Origin: Streptomyces albogriseolus | GTDB lineage: Bacteria > Actinomycetota > Actinomycetes > Streptomycetales > Streptomycetaceae | Direction: 5' to 3' | Length of the DNA stretch: 64,000 nt | Assembly: GCA_014650475.1 (NCBI GenBank) | Contig: BMVA01000010.1 | Location: 62,001-126,000, forward strand | Shown: positions 1 to 7,763 of the stretch, one piece after another | Layout of the letters: every line of letters starts with the position of its first letter | Numbering within the stretch: position 1 is the stretch's first letter | Notes under the pieces: model-generated | Databases searched by the model: none | The model's input: only the letters and a program-made list of their open reading frames with translations | What the model was told of the DNA's origin: nothing | Made by a program: the position numbers and the translations under genes

Positions 1-126
1 CACGTTTCGGCCACCGCCGGGTACGGAGTACCGGTGGCGGCGGCGCTGACCGCCTTCGCGGTCGCCGGATCCCTCCTCTCGTTCGGCTCGTCGAACCGCT
101 CCATGGATCACCGTCCGCACCATTGA
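1..126 (+). CDS. C-terminal end of a membrane transporter (probably MFS), 5' part outside window
   Basis: The first 41 codons of the window form an open frame ending in TGA at 124-126. The residues are hydrophobic and Ala/Val/Leu-rich (VPVAAALTAFAVAGSLL), followed by a short charged tail ending in HRPHH. That is the look of a last transmembrane helix and cytoplasmic tail. It is followed after 98 bases by a LacI-type regulator on the same strand, a common pairing of sugar or drug transporter and repressor in Streptomyces. The family cannot be decided from this fragment; MFS is the most likely guess. Confidence 0.55.
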   Translation, partial: HVSATAGYGVPVAAALTAFAVAGSLLSFGSSNRSMDHRPHH

Positions 127-156
127 CGGCCACAGATCCCGCACATACCTTCACCC

Positions 157-172
157 GTCGAAGCGCTTCGAC
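157..172. promoter_or_regulatory. Perfect 16-bp palindrome, probable LacI-family operator
   Basis: GTCGAAGCGCTTCGAC is a perfect inverted repeat with the central CG typical of LacI/GalR operators. It lies 53 bases before the GTG/ATG region of the adjacent LacI-type gene, between it and the preceding transporter gene. Autoregulation by the neighbouring repressor is the simplest inference. Confidence 0.7.
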
Positions 173-224
173 AAGGGCGTCGGCCGCTTCCTCCCCCCAC
201 GGACCGTGCCCACGAGGACTCCCG

Positions 225-1232
225 ATGGTGAAGATCACGGATGTGGCCCGGCGCGCCGGCGTCTCCCCCAGTACGGTCTCGTACGCGCTGAGCGGCAAGC
301 GGCCGATCTCCGACGCGACCCGGCGCCGGGTGCAGGCCGCCGTGCGCGAGCTGGGCTACCGCGCGGACGGCGGCGGGCGGTCCAGGTCCGGCGCCAGGGC
401 GAAGGTGCTCGCGCTGGCGGTGCCGATGCGGCCCGGCATCCATGTGCCGGTGGTCACCCAGTTCGCCGTGTCGGTGGTCACCGCCGCCCGGGCCCGCGAC
501 CACGACGTACTGCTGCTCACCCAGGCCGAGGGCGACGAGGGCATCGGGCGGGTCACGGAGACGGGGCTGGCGGACGGGGTGATCGTGACGGACGTGCAGC
601 TGCAGGACCCGCGGCTGCCGCTGCTGCGCTCCTGCTCCCTGCCGTCCGTGCTGATCGGCGTGCCCGCCGAGGCGGACGGCCTGACCTGCGTCGACCTGGA
701 CTTCCGGGCGGCCGGGGAGCTGTGCGTGGACCATCTGGCGGGGCTCGGGCACCGCGCGGTGGCGCTGGTCGGCTCGCCGCCGGAGGTGTACGTGCGGCGG
801 ACCGCGTTCGCCCGGCGGCTGGTGGAGGGCTTCACCGCGGCCGCCGACCGGCACGGGCTGGCCTCGGCGGTGCTGCCGTGCGGCACCGGCCGGGAGGCGG
901 CCCGCGCGGTCGTGGAGCGGCTGCTGCGCGACCTGCCCGCGCTGACCGCGGTGGTGGTGCACAACGAGCCGCTCGTCGACCCGCTGATCGAGGCGTTCGA
1001 GGAGCTGGGGATGCGGGTCCCCGGCGATCTGTCCCTGACCGCCGTCTGCCCGGCCCCGGTCGCCGCGGCGGCCCGCGTCCCGGTCACCTCGGTGGCCGTG
1101 CCGGCCGCCGAGCTGGGCGCCCGCGCGGTGCATCTGCTGGTGCGGAAGCTGTCCGGGGCCCCCGTACCGGGCACCACCCTGCTGCCGCCCAGGCTGACGG
1201 AGCGGGCGAGCACGGCACCGCGCGGGCACTGA
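225..1232 (+). CDS. LacI-family transcriptional regulator
   Basis: A 335-aa repressor-type protein. Residues 1-50 (MVKITDVARRAGVSPSTVSY onward, with the hinge segment RRRVQAAVRELGYR) are a canonical LacI helix-turn-helix plus hinge helix. The remainder is a periplasmic-binding-protein-like sensor domain that would bind a sugar or similar ligand. The ATG at 225 was chosen because GAGGA lies six bases upstream and the family begins its helix-turn-helix within a few residues. An upstream in-frame start at 123 would add 34 residues without family support. A perfect palindrome at 157-172 is a likely self-operator. The preceding transporter on the same strand is the likely co-regulated target; the ligand is unknown. 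Confidence 0.9.
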   Translation: MVKITDVARRAGVSPSTVSYALSGKRPISDATRRRVQAAVRELGYRADGGGRSRSGARAKVLALAVPMRPGIHVPVVTQFAVSVVTAARARDHDVLLLTQAEGDEGIGRVTETGLADGVIVTDVQLQDPRLPLLRSCSLPSVLIGVPAEADGLTCVDLDFRAAGELCVDHLAGLGHRAVALVGSPPEVYVRRTAFARRLVEGFTAAADRHGLASAVLPCGTGREAARAVVERLLRDLPALTAVVVHNEPLVDPLIEAFEELGMRVPGDLSLTAVCPAPVAAAARVPVTSVAVPAAELGARAVHLLVRKLSGAPVPGTTLLPPRLTERASTAPRGH

Positions 1233-1235
1233 CCC

Positions 1236-2216
1236 TCAGCCGAGCTGCCAGGCCTTCCCCAGCCGGTAGGCGGCGCACAGGTTCACGTCCAGGAAGTACG
1301 CCCCGGCCGCCCCGCACTGCGCGTCCCCGGTCCCGGGGTCGACGGGCTGGCCGTGCCCCATCCCGGTGAGGCTGTACGTCTCCACGACGGCGTTCCCGCC
1401 GGGGCCGCGGTAGACGCGGTGCGGGTGGCCGGCGACGGTGTCGGCGACGTCGGCGGTGCGGTCGGCGCCGTGCACGTTCGTCCACTGGTCCACCAGGGCG
1501 GTCATGTTGACCGGCTTCACCGTGTAGTCGGCCGTGCCCTGGAACACGGTGAGCGCCGGCCAGGGCCCGGTGTACCCGGGCCGAGCGGCCCGCACCCGGT
1601 CGCCCCACTGCGCCGGGGTCTGGGTGGCCCCGACGTACATGCACACGTACGGCGACCCGGCGGCCTGGGCGCAGCCGTAGGGCAGTCCGGCGACGATCCC
1701 GCCCGCGGCGAACTTCTCCGGGTAGGCGGCCATCATCACGGCGGTCATCCCGCCGCCGGCGGACAGCCCGGTGACGTAGACGCGGGACGGGTCGCCGGAG
1801 ACGTCGGCGAGCTGCCGGTCGACCATCTGGGCGACCGAGGCGGCCTCGCCCTGGCCGCGCGTGATGTCGGCGGACTCGAACCAGTTGAAGCACTGGCTGA
1901 GGTTGTTGCCGCTCTGCTGCTGCGGCAGCACGACGGAGAAGCCCCAGCGGTCGGCGAGCGTGGTCCAGCCGGTGCCGGAGGCGTACCCGGCGGCGTTCTG
2001 GGTGCAGCCGTGCAGGGCGACGACCACGGGGCGGCCGGCGGGCAGCCCGTCGGGGACGTAGCGGTACATCTTCAGGGCGCCGGGGTTGCTGCCGAAGCCG
2101 GTGACCTCCTGGAGGGAGGCGGCGGAGGCGGGCGCGGGGGCGAGCAGGACGGAGAGGAGGGCGGCCAGGAGGGCCGTCAGCACGGTGGGGCGCAGTGCGG
2201 CTCTGGTCTGTGTCAT
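1236..2216 (-). CDS. Secreted PHB-depolymerase-family esterase
   Basis: A 326-aa alpha/beta hydrolase with a clear Sec signal peptide (residues 1-32, TALLAALLSVLLAPAPASA). The oxyanion-hole HG is at 69-70, followed by the CTQNA block of the PHB depolymerase/acetylxylan esterase family. The nucleophile elbow is GLSAGG with Ser152, a TADYTV segment may supply the acid, and GHGQPVDPG near the C-terminus supplies His. It should act outside the cell on polyester or acetylated polymer; the substrate is not readable. An earlier in-frame ATG at 2300 would put 28 residues before the signal peptide, so 2216 is preferred although no good ribosome site is visible. It is convergent with the LacI-type gene, three bases away. 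Confidence 0.87.
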   Translation of the reverse strand: MTQTRAALRPTVLTALLAALLSVLLAPAPASAASLQEVTGFGSNPGALKMYRYVPDGLPAGRPVVVALHGCTQNAAGYASGTGWTTLADRWGFSVVLPQQQSGNNLSQCFNWFESADITRGQGEAASVAQMVDRQLADVSGDPSRVYVTGLSAGGGMTAVMMAAYPEKFAAGGIVAGLPYGCAQAAGSPYVCMYVGATQTPAQWGDRVRAARPGYTGPWPALTVFQGTADYTVKPVNMTALVDQWTNVHGADRTADVADTVAGHPHRVYRGPGGNAVVETYSLTGMGHGQPVDPGTGDAQCGAAGAYFLDVNLCAAYRLGKAWQLG

Positions 2217-2249
2217 GGAGAGCGAAGGTAGAAGCGTGAACCACCCACC

Positions 2250-2272
2250 GATATGGGCGCGGCCCCCATATC
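2250..2272. promoter_or_regulatory. Inverted repeat upstream of the esterase gene, possible operator
   Basis: GATATGGG and CCCATATC form 8-base arms separated by seven bases, 34-56 bases upstream of the esterase start. The AT-rich arms stand out in this GC-rich DNA. A regulator-binding site or promoter-overlapping operator is inferred; the partner is unknown. Confidence 0.45.
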
Positions 2273-2302
2273 CCGGGGGTGCACACATGTGGCCGGGCAT
2301 GA

Positions 2303-2336
2303 CAGAGGCCCCGCCGCTCGCGCGACGGGGCCTCTG
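2303..2336 (-). terminator. Rho-independent-type terminator of ssrA
   Basis: CAGAGGCCCCG pairs perfectly with CGGGGCCTCTG over 11 bp with a 12-base loop, 16 bases past the 3' end of the tmRNA on the minus strand. There is no U-tract, as is usual for streptomycete terminators. Confidence 0.7.
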
Positions 2337-2351
2337 CCCACATGGGGTCTG

Positions 2352-2752
2352 TGGAGATGGCGGGAATCGAACCCGCGTCCAACGGTGCGGAACCAGGGCT
2401 TCTCCGTGTGCAGTCGGCTGTGCTTTTCTCGGCCCCGGAGATCACGCCGACAAGTCTCCGACGGGCCCAGTCACTGTGAGATTTCCCTTTTCACCCCGTG
2501 ACCGGGATCAAGGTTTAGTTCCCTAGCTGATGCCAGGATCCGGGTCGGGAACACCCCCGGGCTGACACTCCCTTAAGTAGGGGAGCCGCTGCTCGCTACC
2601 TGAAGATCAGGCAGCGAGGGCGAGCTCGCCCTGGGAGATGGATCGCTTGGAATTGGCGATTATTTTTTTCGGCCTGTGGTTTACGAGATCATGGCCGCTT
2701 CCTCGACACGCTTCCCCTGCTTCGACAGCCGCTGTCGAAACCGATCATCCCC
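2352..2752 (-). ncRNA. ssrA: tmRNA (ssrA)
   Basis: This is the transfer-messenger RNA that rescues stalled ribosomes together with SmpB. The 5' end reads GGGGATGATCGGTTTCGACA. Its first seven bases pair with CATCTCC at the 3' end (one G-U pair) to form the acceptor stem, and GCGGGTTCGATTCCCGC supplies the T-arm. The A-rich segment before the resume codon and the tag frame ending in GELALAA are typical. The encoded 3' end is A followed by CAG rather than CCA, so CCA must be added after transcription. smpB lies directly upstream on the same strand. Both ends were placed from the acceptor pairing and are accurate to a base or two. Confidence 0.96.
2607..2657 (-). other. tmRNA tag-peptide reading frame
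   Basis: The resume codon GCC starts a frame encoding ANSKRSISQGELALAA followed by TGA. It adds the C-terminal degradation tag to stalled nascent chains; the LAA end is the ClpXP/ClpAP recognition signal known for this RNA family. Confidence 0.93.
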
Positions 2753-2788
2753 ATGTTGTGTTGTCAAACCCTCCCGGAGGAGGTGACC

Positions 2789-2808
2789 CGCACCTTCTGT
2801 GAGGTGCG
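2789..2808 (-). terminator. Short hairpin downstream of smpB
   Basis: CGCACCT pairs with AGGTGCG around a six-base loop, between the smpB stop and the ssrA 5' end. It may terminate or attenuate smpB transcription. The stem is short, so the call is weak. Confidence 0.4.
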
Positions 2809-2870
2809 AAGCCATCGTACGTGACCAACGCGGGTCGATGCCAGCCTATTCCCGCGGGGCCCCGGGGGCC

Positions 2871-3350
2871 TCAGGCCCGCTGCTTCCTGCGCACCGCGGA
2901 GATCGCCCGCTCGGTCTCGCGCCGGTCCTGCTTCTCGCGCAGCGTCTGCCGCTTGTCGTACTCCTTCTTGCCCTTGGCGAGCGCGATCTCGACCTTCGCC
3001 CTGCCGTCCTTGAAGTACAGGGCGAGCGGCACGATGGTGTGGCCGGTCTCCTGGGACTTGGCCTCCAGCTTGTCGATCTCCTCGCGGTGCAGCAGCAGCT
3101 TCCGCTTGCGCCGGGCGCTGTGGTTGGTCCAGGTGCCCTGGCTGTACTCCGGGACGTGCACGTTGTGCAGCCACGCCTCGTGGTCGGTGAGCTGGACGAA
3201 GCCGTCGACCAGCGACGCCCGGCCCTGGCGCAGCGACTTCACCTCGGTACCGGTGAGCACCAGGCCCGCCTCGTAGGTGTCGATGATGAGGTAGTCGTGG
3301 CGCGCCTTCTTGTTCTGCGCGATCAGCTTGCGCCCTTTTTCCTTAGCCAT
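2871..3350 (-). CDS. smpB: SsrA-binding protein SmpB
   Basis: A 159-aa SmpB, the partner that loads tmRNA into the stalled ribosome. The sequence shows the beta-barrel core ([33 protein letters not shown]) and the basic C-terminal tail ([16 protein letters not shown]...RRKQRA) that enters the mRNA channel. The ATG at 3350 starts MAKEKGRK, the usual SmpB beginning; an upstream in-frame ATG four codons earlier is less likely. It follows an S41 protease and ftsX on the same strand and precedes ssrA, the arrangement conserved in actinobacteria. Confidence 0.97.
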   Translation of the reverse strand: MAKEKGRKLIAQNKKARHDYLIIDTYEAGLVLTGTEVKSLRQGRASLVDGFVQLTDHEAWLHNVHVPEYSQGTWTNHSARRKRKLLLHREEIDKLEAKSQETGHTIVPLALYFKDGRAKVEIALAKGKKEYDKRQTLREKQDRRETERAISAVRRKQRA

Positions 3351-3410
3351 AGTGCCGCCCATTTTCGCACTACGGAGGGGCTTCCCGGGAAGCCGATTAC
3401 CGGGGGCGGG

Positions 3411-4571
3411 TCACCGGCCGAGTCCGCTGATGACCGTCTCGGCGCGCTTCAGCGCCTGCCCGCCGGCCTCCAGGTCGGGGGTGATGCCGTGGCCGTCGAC
3501 GCCACGGCCGGAGGGGGTGCGGTAGTGGCCGACGGTCAGCTCGGCGACGGAGCCGTCGGGCAGCTCGGTCGGCATCTGCACCGAGCCCTTGCCGAAGGTG
3601 CGGGAACCCACGACGACCGCCCGTCCGCGGTCCTGGAGGGCGCCGGTGAGGAGTTCGGCCGCGCTCATCGTCCCCGCGTCGACCAGCGCGACCAGGGGTC
3701 TCTTCGTGTCGCCGCCGGGCTCGGCGTGCAGGGCGCGCTGCTCGCCGGCGACGTCGTAGGTGGCGACCAGGCCGCCGTCGAGGAAGGCGGAGGCCGCGGT
3801 GACCGCCTCGGCGACCAGGCCGCCGGCGTTGCCCCGCAGGTCGAGGACGATGCCGGACTCCTTCGGCGCCTCGCGCACGGCGGCGCCGACCTGCTCGCCG
3901 GAGCCCTTGGTGAAGGCGGCCACCTGGATGACCGTGACTCCGGAGGCCAGGGAGCGGACGGTGACCGACTCCCGGGAGAGCCGGGCGCGCCGCACGGTCT
4001 CGCTCCACGAGCGCGAGCCGCGCTCCAGGCCGAGCCGCACGGTGCTGCCTGCGGTCTTGCCCGCCCTGTCGCCGCGCAGCAGGGAGACGACCTCGGTGAC
4101 GGGCCGCCCGTCGACCTTCTCGCCGTCGACGCTGCGCAGCCGGTCGCCCGGGCGGATGCCCGCCTCGGCGGCGGGCGTGCCGCTGCCGACCCTGCTCACC
4201 TCGATACGCCCGTCCCGCTCGCGGGCCCACAGGCCGACGCCGGTGTAGGCGCCGTCGAGGGTGGCCTCGAACTCCTCGTACTCGCCGCGTGAGTAGACGG
4301 CGCCCCAGCGGTCGCCGCTGCGGCTGACGGCGCGCTCCGCGGCCTCCAGCGGGGACGCCCCGTGGGCGGCGGCCTCCTCGGCCGCCCGGGCGACCTCGGC
4401 GTGATGGCCGACGGGAGCGGCCTTCCCCGCGCCGTCCGCGGGGTCCCCGCGGTCGGCGCCGGGGAGGCTGCCCGTGGCCGCGCCGGCGACGAGCACGCTC
4501 GCGAAGACCAAGGTCAGGGCGGCGCCGCGGCGGACGCTGCGGGGCCGACAGAACGGGTCACGACCTGACAT
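3411..4571 (-). CDS. Secreted S41-family C-terminal processing protease with PDZ domain
   Basis: A 386-aa exported serine protease. Residues 14-34 form a signal anchor or signal peptide, about 105-185 a PDZ domain (GVGLWARERDGRIEV, AGIRPGDRL) that selects substrate C-termini, and 210-370 the S41 peptidase domain. The nucleophile is Ser303 in GTMSAAELL, and the general base Lys328 lies in SRTFGKGSVQ, giving the Ser/Lys dyad of the family. It sits between ftsX and smpB. The FtsEX-protease-SmpB order is conserved, but a functional link to FtsEX is not shown by the sequence. Confidence 0.92.
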   Translation of the reverse strand: MSGRDPFCRPRSVRRGAALTLVFASVLVAGAATGSLPGADRGDPADGAGKAAPVGHHAEVARAAEEAAAHGASPLEAAERAVSRSGDRWGAVYSRGEYEEFEATLDGAYTGVGLWARERDGRIEVSRVGSGTPAAEAGIRPGDRLRSVDGEKVDGRPVTEVVSLLRGDRAGKTAGSTVRLGLERGSRSWSETVRRARLSRESVTVRSLASGVTVIQVAAFTKGSGEQVGAAVREAPKESGIVLDLRGNAGGLVAEAVTAASAFLDGGLVATYDVAGEQRALHAEPGGDTKRPLVALVDAGTMSAAELLTGALQDRGRAVVVGSRTFGKGSVQMPTELPDGSVAELTVGHYRTPSGRGVDGHGITPDLEAGGQALKRAETVISGLGR

Positions 4572-4595
4572 GCCGGTGAGTCTAGGACAACGGAA

Positions 4596-4627
4596 AGGGG
4601 CGCACGGCCCGTTGGCCGCGCGCCCCT
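4596..4627 (-). terminator. Hairpin terminator after ftsX
   Basis: AGGGGCGC pairs with GCGCCCCT around a GC-rich loop that itself holds GGCC repeats. It lies directly after the ftsX stop and before the S41 protease start, suggesting that ftsEX and the protease are separable transcripts. Confidence 0.6.
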
Positions 4628-4638
4628 GTTGGCAAGAG

Positions 4639-5556
4639 TCACACCTTCAGATACTTGCGCAACGCGAAGAACGCGGCCAACGCGGGCATCAGGAGACTGG
4701 TCGCCAGGATGAGCGGAAGCTTCGTCAGGACGGCGTCCCAGCCGATGAAGTTGATCAGGCTCAGCTTCTCCGACAGGGCGAGTCCGTGGTCGATGATGAA
4801 GTATCGCGCGAGGAGGAGGAAGGCGCACGCGAGGGTGCCGCCGATGAGTCCGGCGACCGCGGCCTCCATGATGAACGGCGCCTGGATGTAGAAGCCGGAG
4901 GCGCCCACCAGGCGCATGATCCCGGTCTCGCGCCGGCGGCTGAACGCGGACACCCGGACGGTGTTCACGATCAGCATCAGGGCGACGACCAGCATCAGCG
5001 CCATCACCGCCCGGGCCGCCCAGTTCATGCCGTTCAGCAGCTCGAAGAGGTTGTCCAGCAGGCCTTTCTGGTCCTGCACGGACTGCACGCCCTCACGCCC
5101 GTCGAAGGCGGTCGCGATGACCTGGTACTTCTCCGGGTCCTTCAGCTTGATGCGGTACGACTCCTGCATCTGGTCGGGCGTGAGGGAGCTGGCCAGCGGC
5201 GAGTCGCCGAACTGCTCCTTGTAGTGCTTGTACGCCTCGTCCTGCGACTCGTACGTCACCGTGTCGACGACCGACATCTTCTCCAGGTCGGCCTTGATCT
5301 GGCTCTTCTGGTCGTCGGTCACCGCGCCCTTGGCGCAGTTGGGGTCGGACTCGGCGTCGGACTTGTTGCAGAGGAAGATGGAGACGTTGACCTTGTCGTA
5401 CCAGTAGCCCTTCATCGTGCTCACCTGGTCGCTCATCAGGAGCGACCCGCCGAACAGGGCGAGCGACAGGGCGACGGAGACGACGACCGCGAAGGTCATC
5501 GTCAGGTTGCGGCGGAGACCGACGCCGATCTCCGACAGGACGAACTGGGCGCGCAT
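4639..5556 (-). CDS. ftsX: Cell-division protein FtsX
   Basis: A 305-aa membrane subunit of the FtsEX complex, which regulates peptidoglycan hydrolases at the septum. A first transmembrane helix (residues 20-42) is followed by an extracellular domain of about 130 residues containing Cys-rich LCNKSDAESDPNCAKG. Three further helices then occupy about 165-295 in the FtsX-like permease fold (MRLVGASGFYIQAPFIMEA, ARYFIIDHG). It starts 29 bases after the ftsE stop in the same operon. The extracellular domain would contact a NlpC/P60 or RipC-like hydrolase, by analogy with mycobacteria. Confidence 0.97.
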   Translation of the reverse strand: MRAQFVLSEIGVGLRRNLTMTFAVVVSVALSLALFGGSLLMSDQVSTMKGYWYDKVNVSIFLCNKSDAESDPNCAKGAVTDDQKSQIKADLEKMSVVDTVTYESQDEAYKHYKEQFGDSPLASSLTPDQMQESYRIKLKDPEKYQVIATAFDGREGVQSVQDQKGLLDNLFELLNGMNWAARAVMALMLVVALMLIVNTVRVSAFSRRRETGIMRLVGASGFYIQAPFIMEAAVAGLIGGTLACAFLLLARYFIIDHGLALSEKLSLINFIGWDAVLTKLPLILATSLLMPALAAFFALRKYLKV

Positions 5557-5585
5557 GGCGTCTGATCAAGCCTTTCCGTGGAGCG

Positions 5586-6275
5586 TCAGTGCTGGTAGCC
5601 GTAGACGCCGCGTGCCTGGTCGCGCACGAGGCGGCCCTTCTCCAGCTCGATGACGCGCTTGCGCATCTGGTCCACGATGTTCTGGTCGTGCGTCGCCATC
5701 ACCACGGTGGTGCCCGTCCGGTTGATCCGGTCGAGCAGCTTCATGATGCCGACGGAGGTCTGCGGGTCGAGGTTGCCGGTCGGCTCGTCGCAGATGAGCA
5801 GCTTGGGCCGGTTGACGAAGGCCCGCGCGATGGCGACGCGCTGCTGCTCACCGCCGGACAGCTCGCCCGGCATGCGCTCCTCCTTGCCGCCGAGCCCGAC
5901 CAGGTCGAGCACCTGCGGCACGGACTTGCGGATCTCGCCGCGCGACTTGCCGATGACCTCCTGGGCGAAGGCCACGTTCTCGGCGACCGTCTTGTTCGGC
6001 AGCAGGCGGAAGTCCTGGAACACGGTCCCCAGCTGCCGCCGGATCTGCGGCACCTTCCAGTTGGAGACGCGGGCGAGATCCTTGCCGAGGACGTGCACCT
6101 GCCCGTGGCTGGCCCGCTCCTCGCGGAGGACGAGCCGCAGGAAGGTGGACTTTCCGGAGCCGGAGGACCCGACGAGGAACACGAACTCGCCCTTCTCGAC
6201 CTCCAGGGAGACGTCCCGGAGGGCTGGGCGGGTCTGCTTGGGATAGACCTTGGACACGTTGTCGAATCGGATCAC
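5586..6275 (-). CDS. ftsE: Cell-division ATP-binding protein FtsE
   Basis: A 229-aa ABC ATPase pairing with FtsX. It has Walker [10 protein letters not shown] (36-44), a Q-loop region ([14 protein letters not shown]), signature LSGGEQQRV, Walker B LLICDEP and the H-switch MATHDQ. The sequence shows the FtsE-specific opening [12 protein letters not shown]. It is the first gene of the minus-strand operon ftsE-ftsX, and its promoter must lie in the 265-base gap upstream. Confidence 0.97.
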   Translation of the reverse strand: MIRFDNVSKVYPKQTRPALRDVSLEVEKGEFVFLVGSSGSGKSTFLRLVLREERASHGQVHVLGKDLARVSNWKVPQIRRQLGTVFQDFRLLPNKTVAENVAFAQEVIGKSRGEIRKSVPQVLDLVGLGGKEERMPGELSGGEQQRVAIARAFVNRPKLLICDEPTGNLDPQTSVGIMKLLDRINRTGTTVVMATHDQNIVDQMRKRVIELEKGRLVRDQARGVYGYQH

Positions 6276-6540
6276 GGATGCACCACGGGTAGCCGGGGGT
6301 AGATGTGCGTGACCTTACGCGACCCGGGGAGCCGAGCGCAGTCACCGGAGGGGGTTGTGGAAGAGATGCGCCCTTTGTACCGGCCGACGCCGGCTGCCCG
6401 GGGCCGGGGGCGCCCCCGGGGAGGGCCCTGACTGGGGAGGACCCGGCGCGCTCCCGGCGGGAACCTGGCACAGTGGAAGGGGAACGTTCACGCGGTGGTG
6501 GGCGTTGAACCCCAGGAATCGGCGCGAGGAGGGCGAGCGC
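6276..6540. other. Divergent intergenic region between ftsE and a zinc-ribbon gene
   Basis: 265 bases with no convincing gene. It must hold the ftsE promoter (minus strand) and the promoter of the plus-strand gene, whose ribosome site GAGGAGGG lies at 6526-6533. A GC-rich inverted segment around 6395-6425 (GGGGCCGGGGGCGCCCCCGG) could form a hairpin. No recognised sigma-factor box was assigned. Confidence 0.5.
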
Positions 6541-6732
6541 ATGACGTACGACCGGCTGGTGTGCGCGAACTGCGCCGCGCCCGTGAGCGAGGGCCGGTGC
6601 CCCGTGTGCCGTGCGAACCGCGAGCGGATGCAGCAGGAGAACTTCTTCGCGGGGCTGACCCCGATGACCCTGATCGTCCTGCTGGCGGTGCTGGTCGCGG
6701 CGGTGGCCCTGCTCGCCCATCAGACCGTCTGA
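6541..6732 (+). CDS. Small zinc-ribbon membrane protein, function unknown
   Basis: A 63-aa protein. The first 30 residues carry two CxxC knuckles (CANC and CPVC), a likely zinc ribbon. Residues 38-60 form one hydrophobic helix (LTPMTLIVLLAVLVAAVALLA) ending three residues before the C-terminus. The ATG at 6541 has an excellent GAGGAGGG ribosome site seven bases upstream. It lies divergently from ftsE. No function is assigned; the topology suggests a cytoplasmic zinc ribbon anchored by one C-terminal helix. Confidence 0.85.
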   Translation: MTYDRLVCANCAAPVSEGRCPVCRANRERMQQENFFAGLTPMTLIVLLAVLVAAVALLAHQTV

Positions 6733-6761
6733 CCAGGACGGACAGGGACCCCACAGACACG

Positions 6762-6799
6762 GCGAGGGCCCGGAGCGCGGCGGCGCTCCGGGCCCTCGC
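6762..6799. terminator. Strong bidirectional terminator
   Basis: A perfect 17-bp stem (GCGAGGGCCCGGAGCGC with its complement) and a four-base loop lie between two convergent genes, the zinc-ribbon gene and the LAETG-protein gene. It should serve both. Confidence 0.85.
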
Positions 6800-6838
6800 G
6801 TCATGTCGTGCGTACGGTGCGTACGCGCGCGGCCACCG

Positions 6839-7456
6839 TCAGGCGGCGGCGCCGCCGCGGCCGGTCATCAGGCGCGGCAGCACCCGGAAGCCGATACCGC
6901 CGGCGATCATCGTGGCGGCGCCGATCACCAGGAAGGTGGTCTCGGCGGCACCGGTCTCGGCCAGCTCCTTGCCGTTGCCCTGCGCCGAGGCCGCCGGGGC
7001 CTCCTCGCCGGTGTCGGTCAGGGAGGAGGAGCCCTCCTCCTGCGGGGAGGCGCCGCCGTCGGGGTCGAGGCCGCCGGGGGCGGACTCGGAGGGCTCCTCG
7101 GTGGGCTCCTCGGTCGGGTCCTCAGTGGGGTCCTCGGTCGGGTCTTCGGTCGGGTCCTCCGTGGGGTCCTCGGTGGGGTCCTCGGTCGGGTCCTCGGTGG
7201 GCTCCTCCGGTGTGGTCGGAACCTCGGTGGGCTCCTCCGGCGTGGTCGGAACCTCGGTGGGCGGCTCCTCCGGCTCGGTGGGGTCGTCCTCGTCGCCGTC
7301 GAGGCTCACGCCGAGGCCGAGGCCCGCGTCGTTCGCCTCGGCGCTCACGCCGATCTCGAGGGCGGAGGCGGCGCCGGCCGCCGTGAGCGAGGCGCCGGCC
7401 GCTATCACGGCACCGGCCGCGATACGAGCGACACGGATCCGCGTCTTCTTGGTCAT
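6839..7456 (-). CDS. Sortase-anchored wall protein with EDPT tandem repeats (LAETG signal)
   Basis: A 205-aa exported protein. It has a signal peptide (1-33), a short unique region, and an acidic Pro/Thr/Glu spacer from about 58 to 123. Within the spacer the four-residue unit EDPT is repeated head-to-tail (about 87-117). The C-terminus is a sorting signal: LAETG at 165-169, a hydrophobic helix, then RVLPRLMTGRGG. LAxTG is the motif of the streptomycete class E sortases. The repetitive spacer resembles stalks that lift a domain off the wall, but almost no N-terminal domain remains. A second LTDTG at 146-150 has no helix after it. Repeat number is likely to vary between strains. Confidence 0.85.
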   Translation of the reverse strand: MTKKTRIRVARIAAGAVIAAGASLTAAGAASALEIGVSAEANDAGLGLGVSLDGDEDDPTEPEEPPTEVPTTPEEPTEVPTTPEEPTEDPTEDPTEDPTEDPTEDPTEDPTEDPTEEPTEEPSESAPGGLDPDGGASPQEEGSSSLTDTGEEAPAASAQGNGKELAETGAAETTFLVIGAATMIAGGIGFRVLPRLMTGRGGAAA

Positions 7457-7696
7457 GTGGTTGCTACCCCCAGTAGCTCATCGTCAGTGAGGCGGCGCCC
7501 GGGGCCGTGATCAACGGAGGTAACTGTGGTGAAACGCCCCCCGGTTCACATGCGCCCCAGAAATGCGCATGCCACGCTTCACCCTTCCCACTTTCCAAAA
7601 GAACGTCAAGGGCGTTGCGCGCGCGATGTCCCGCTCCGCACGCTTTGCCGGACACGGAAGCTGTGAGTGTGATGTAAATCCCGGACATCCCCGACA
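7457..7696. other. Intergenic region upstream of the LAETG protein gene
   Basis: About 240 bases without a supported gene between the LAETG-protein start and the prfB terminator. It is less GC-rich than its surroundings from about 7590 to 7690 and should hold the minus-strand promoter of the wall protein. No specific motif was recognised. Confidence 0.4.
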
Positions 7697-7739
7697 CGAC
7701 AAGGCAACTGCCGCTACAGAAGCGGCAGTTGCCTTGTCG
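7697..7739. terminator. Terminator of prfB
   Basis: A perfect 19-bp stem (CGACAAGGCAACTGCCGCT and its complement) with loop ACAGA, 25 bases after the prfB stop on the minus strand. It is one of the strongest hairpins in the window. Confidence 0.88.
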
Positions 7740-7763
7740 ACAAATCGGCGTGCGGGCGGAGCC

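Noticed and set aside
7083-7260. Short direct repeats resembling a CRISPR array
   Set aside because: They are in-frame 12-base units encoding EDPT repeats of a wall protein; no unique spacers.
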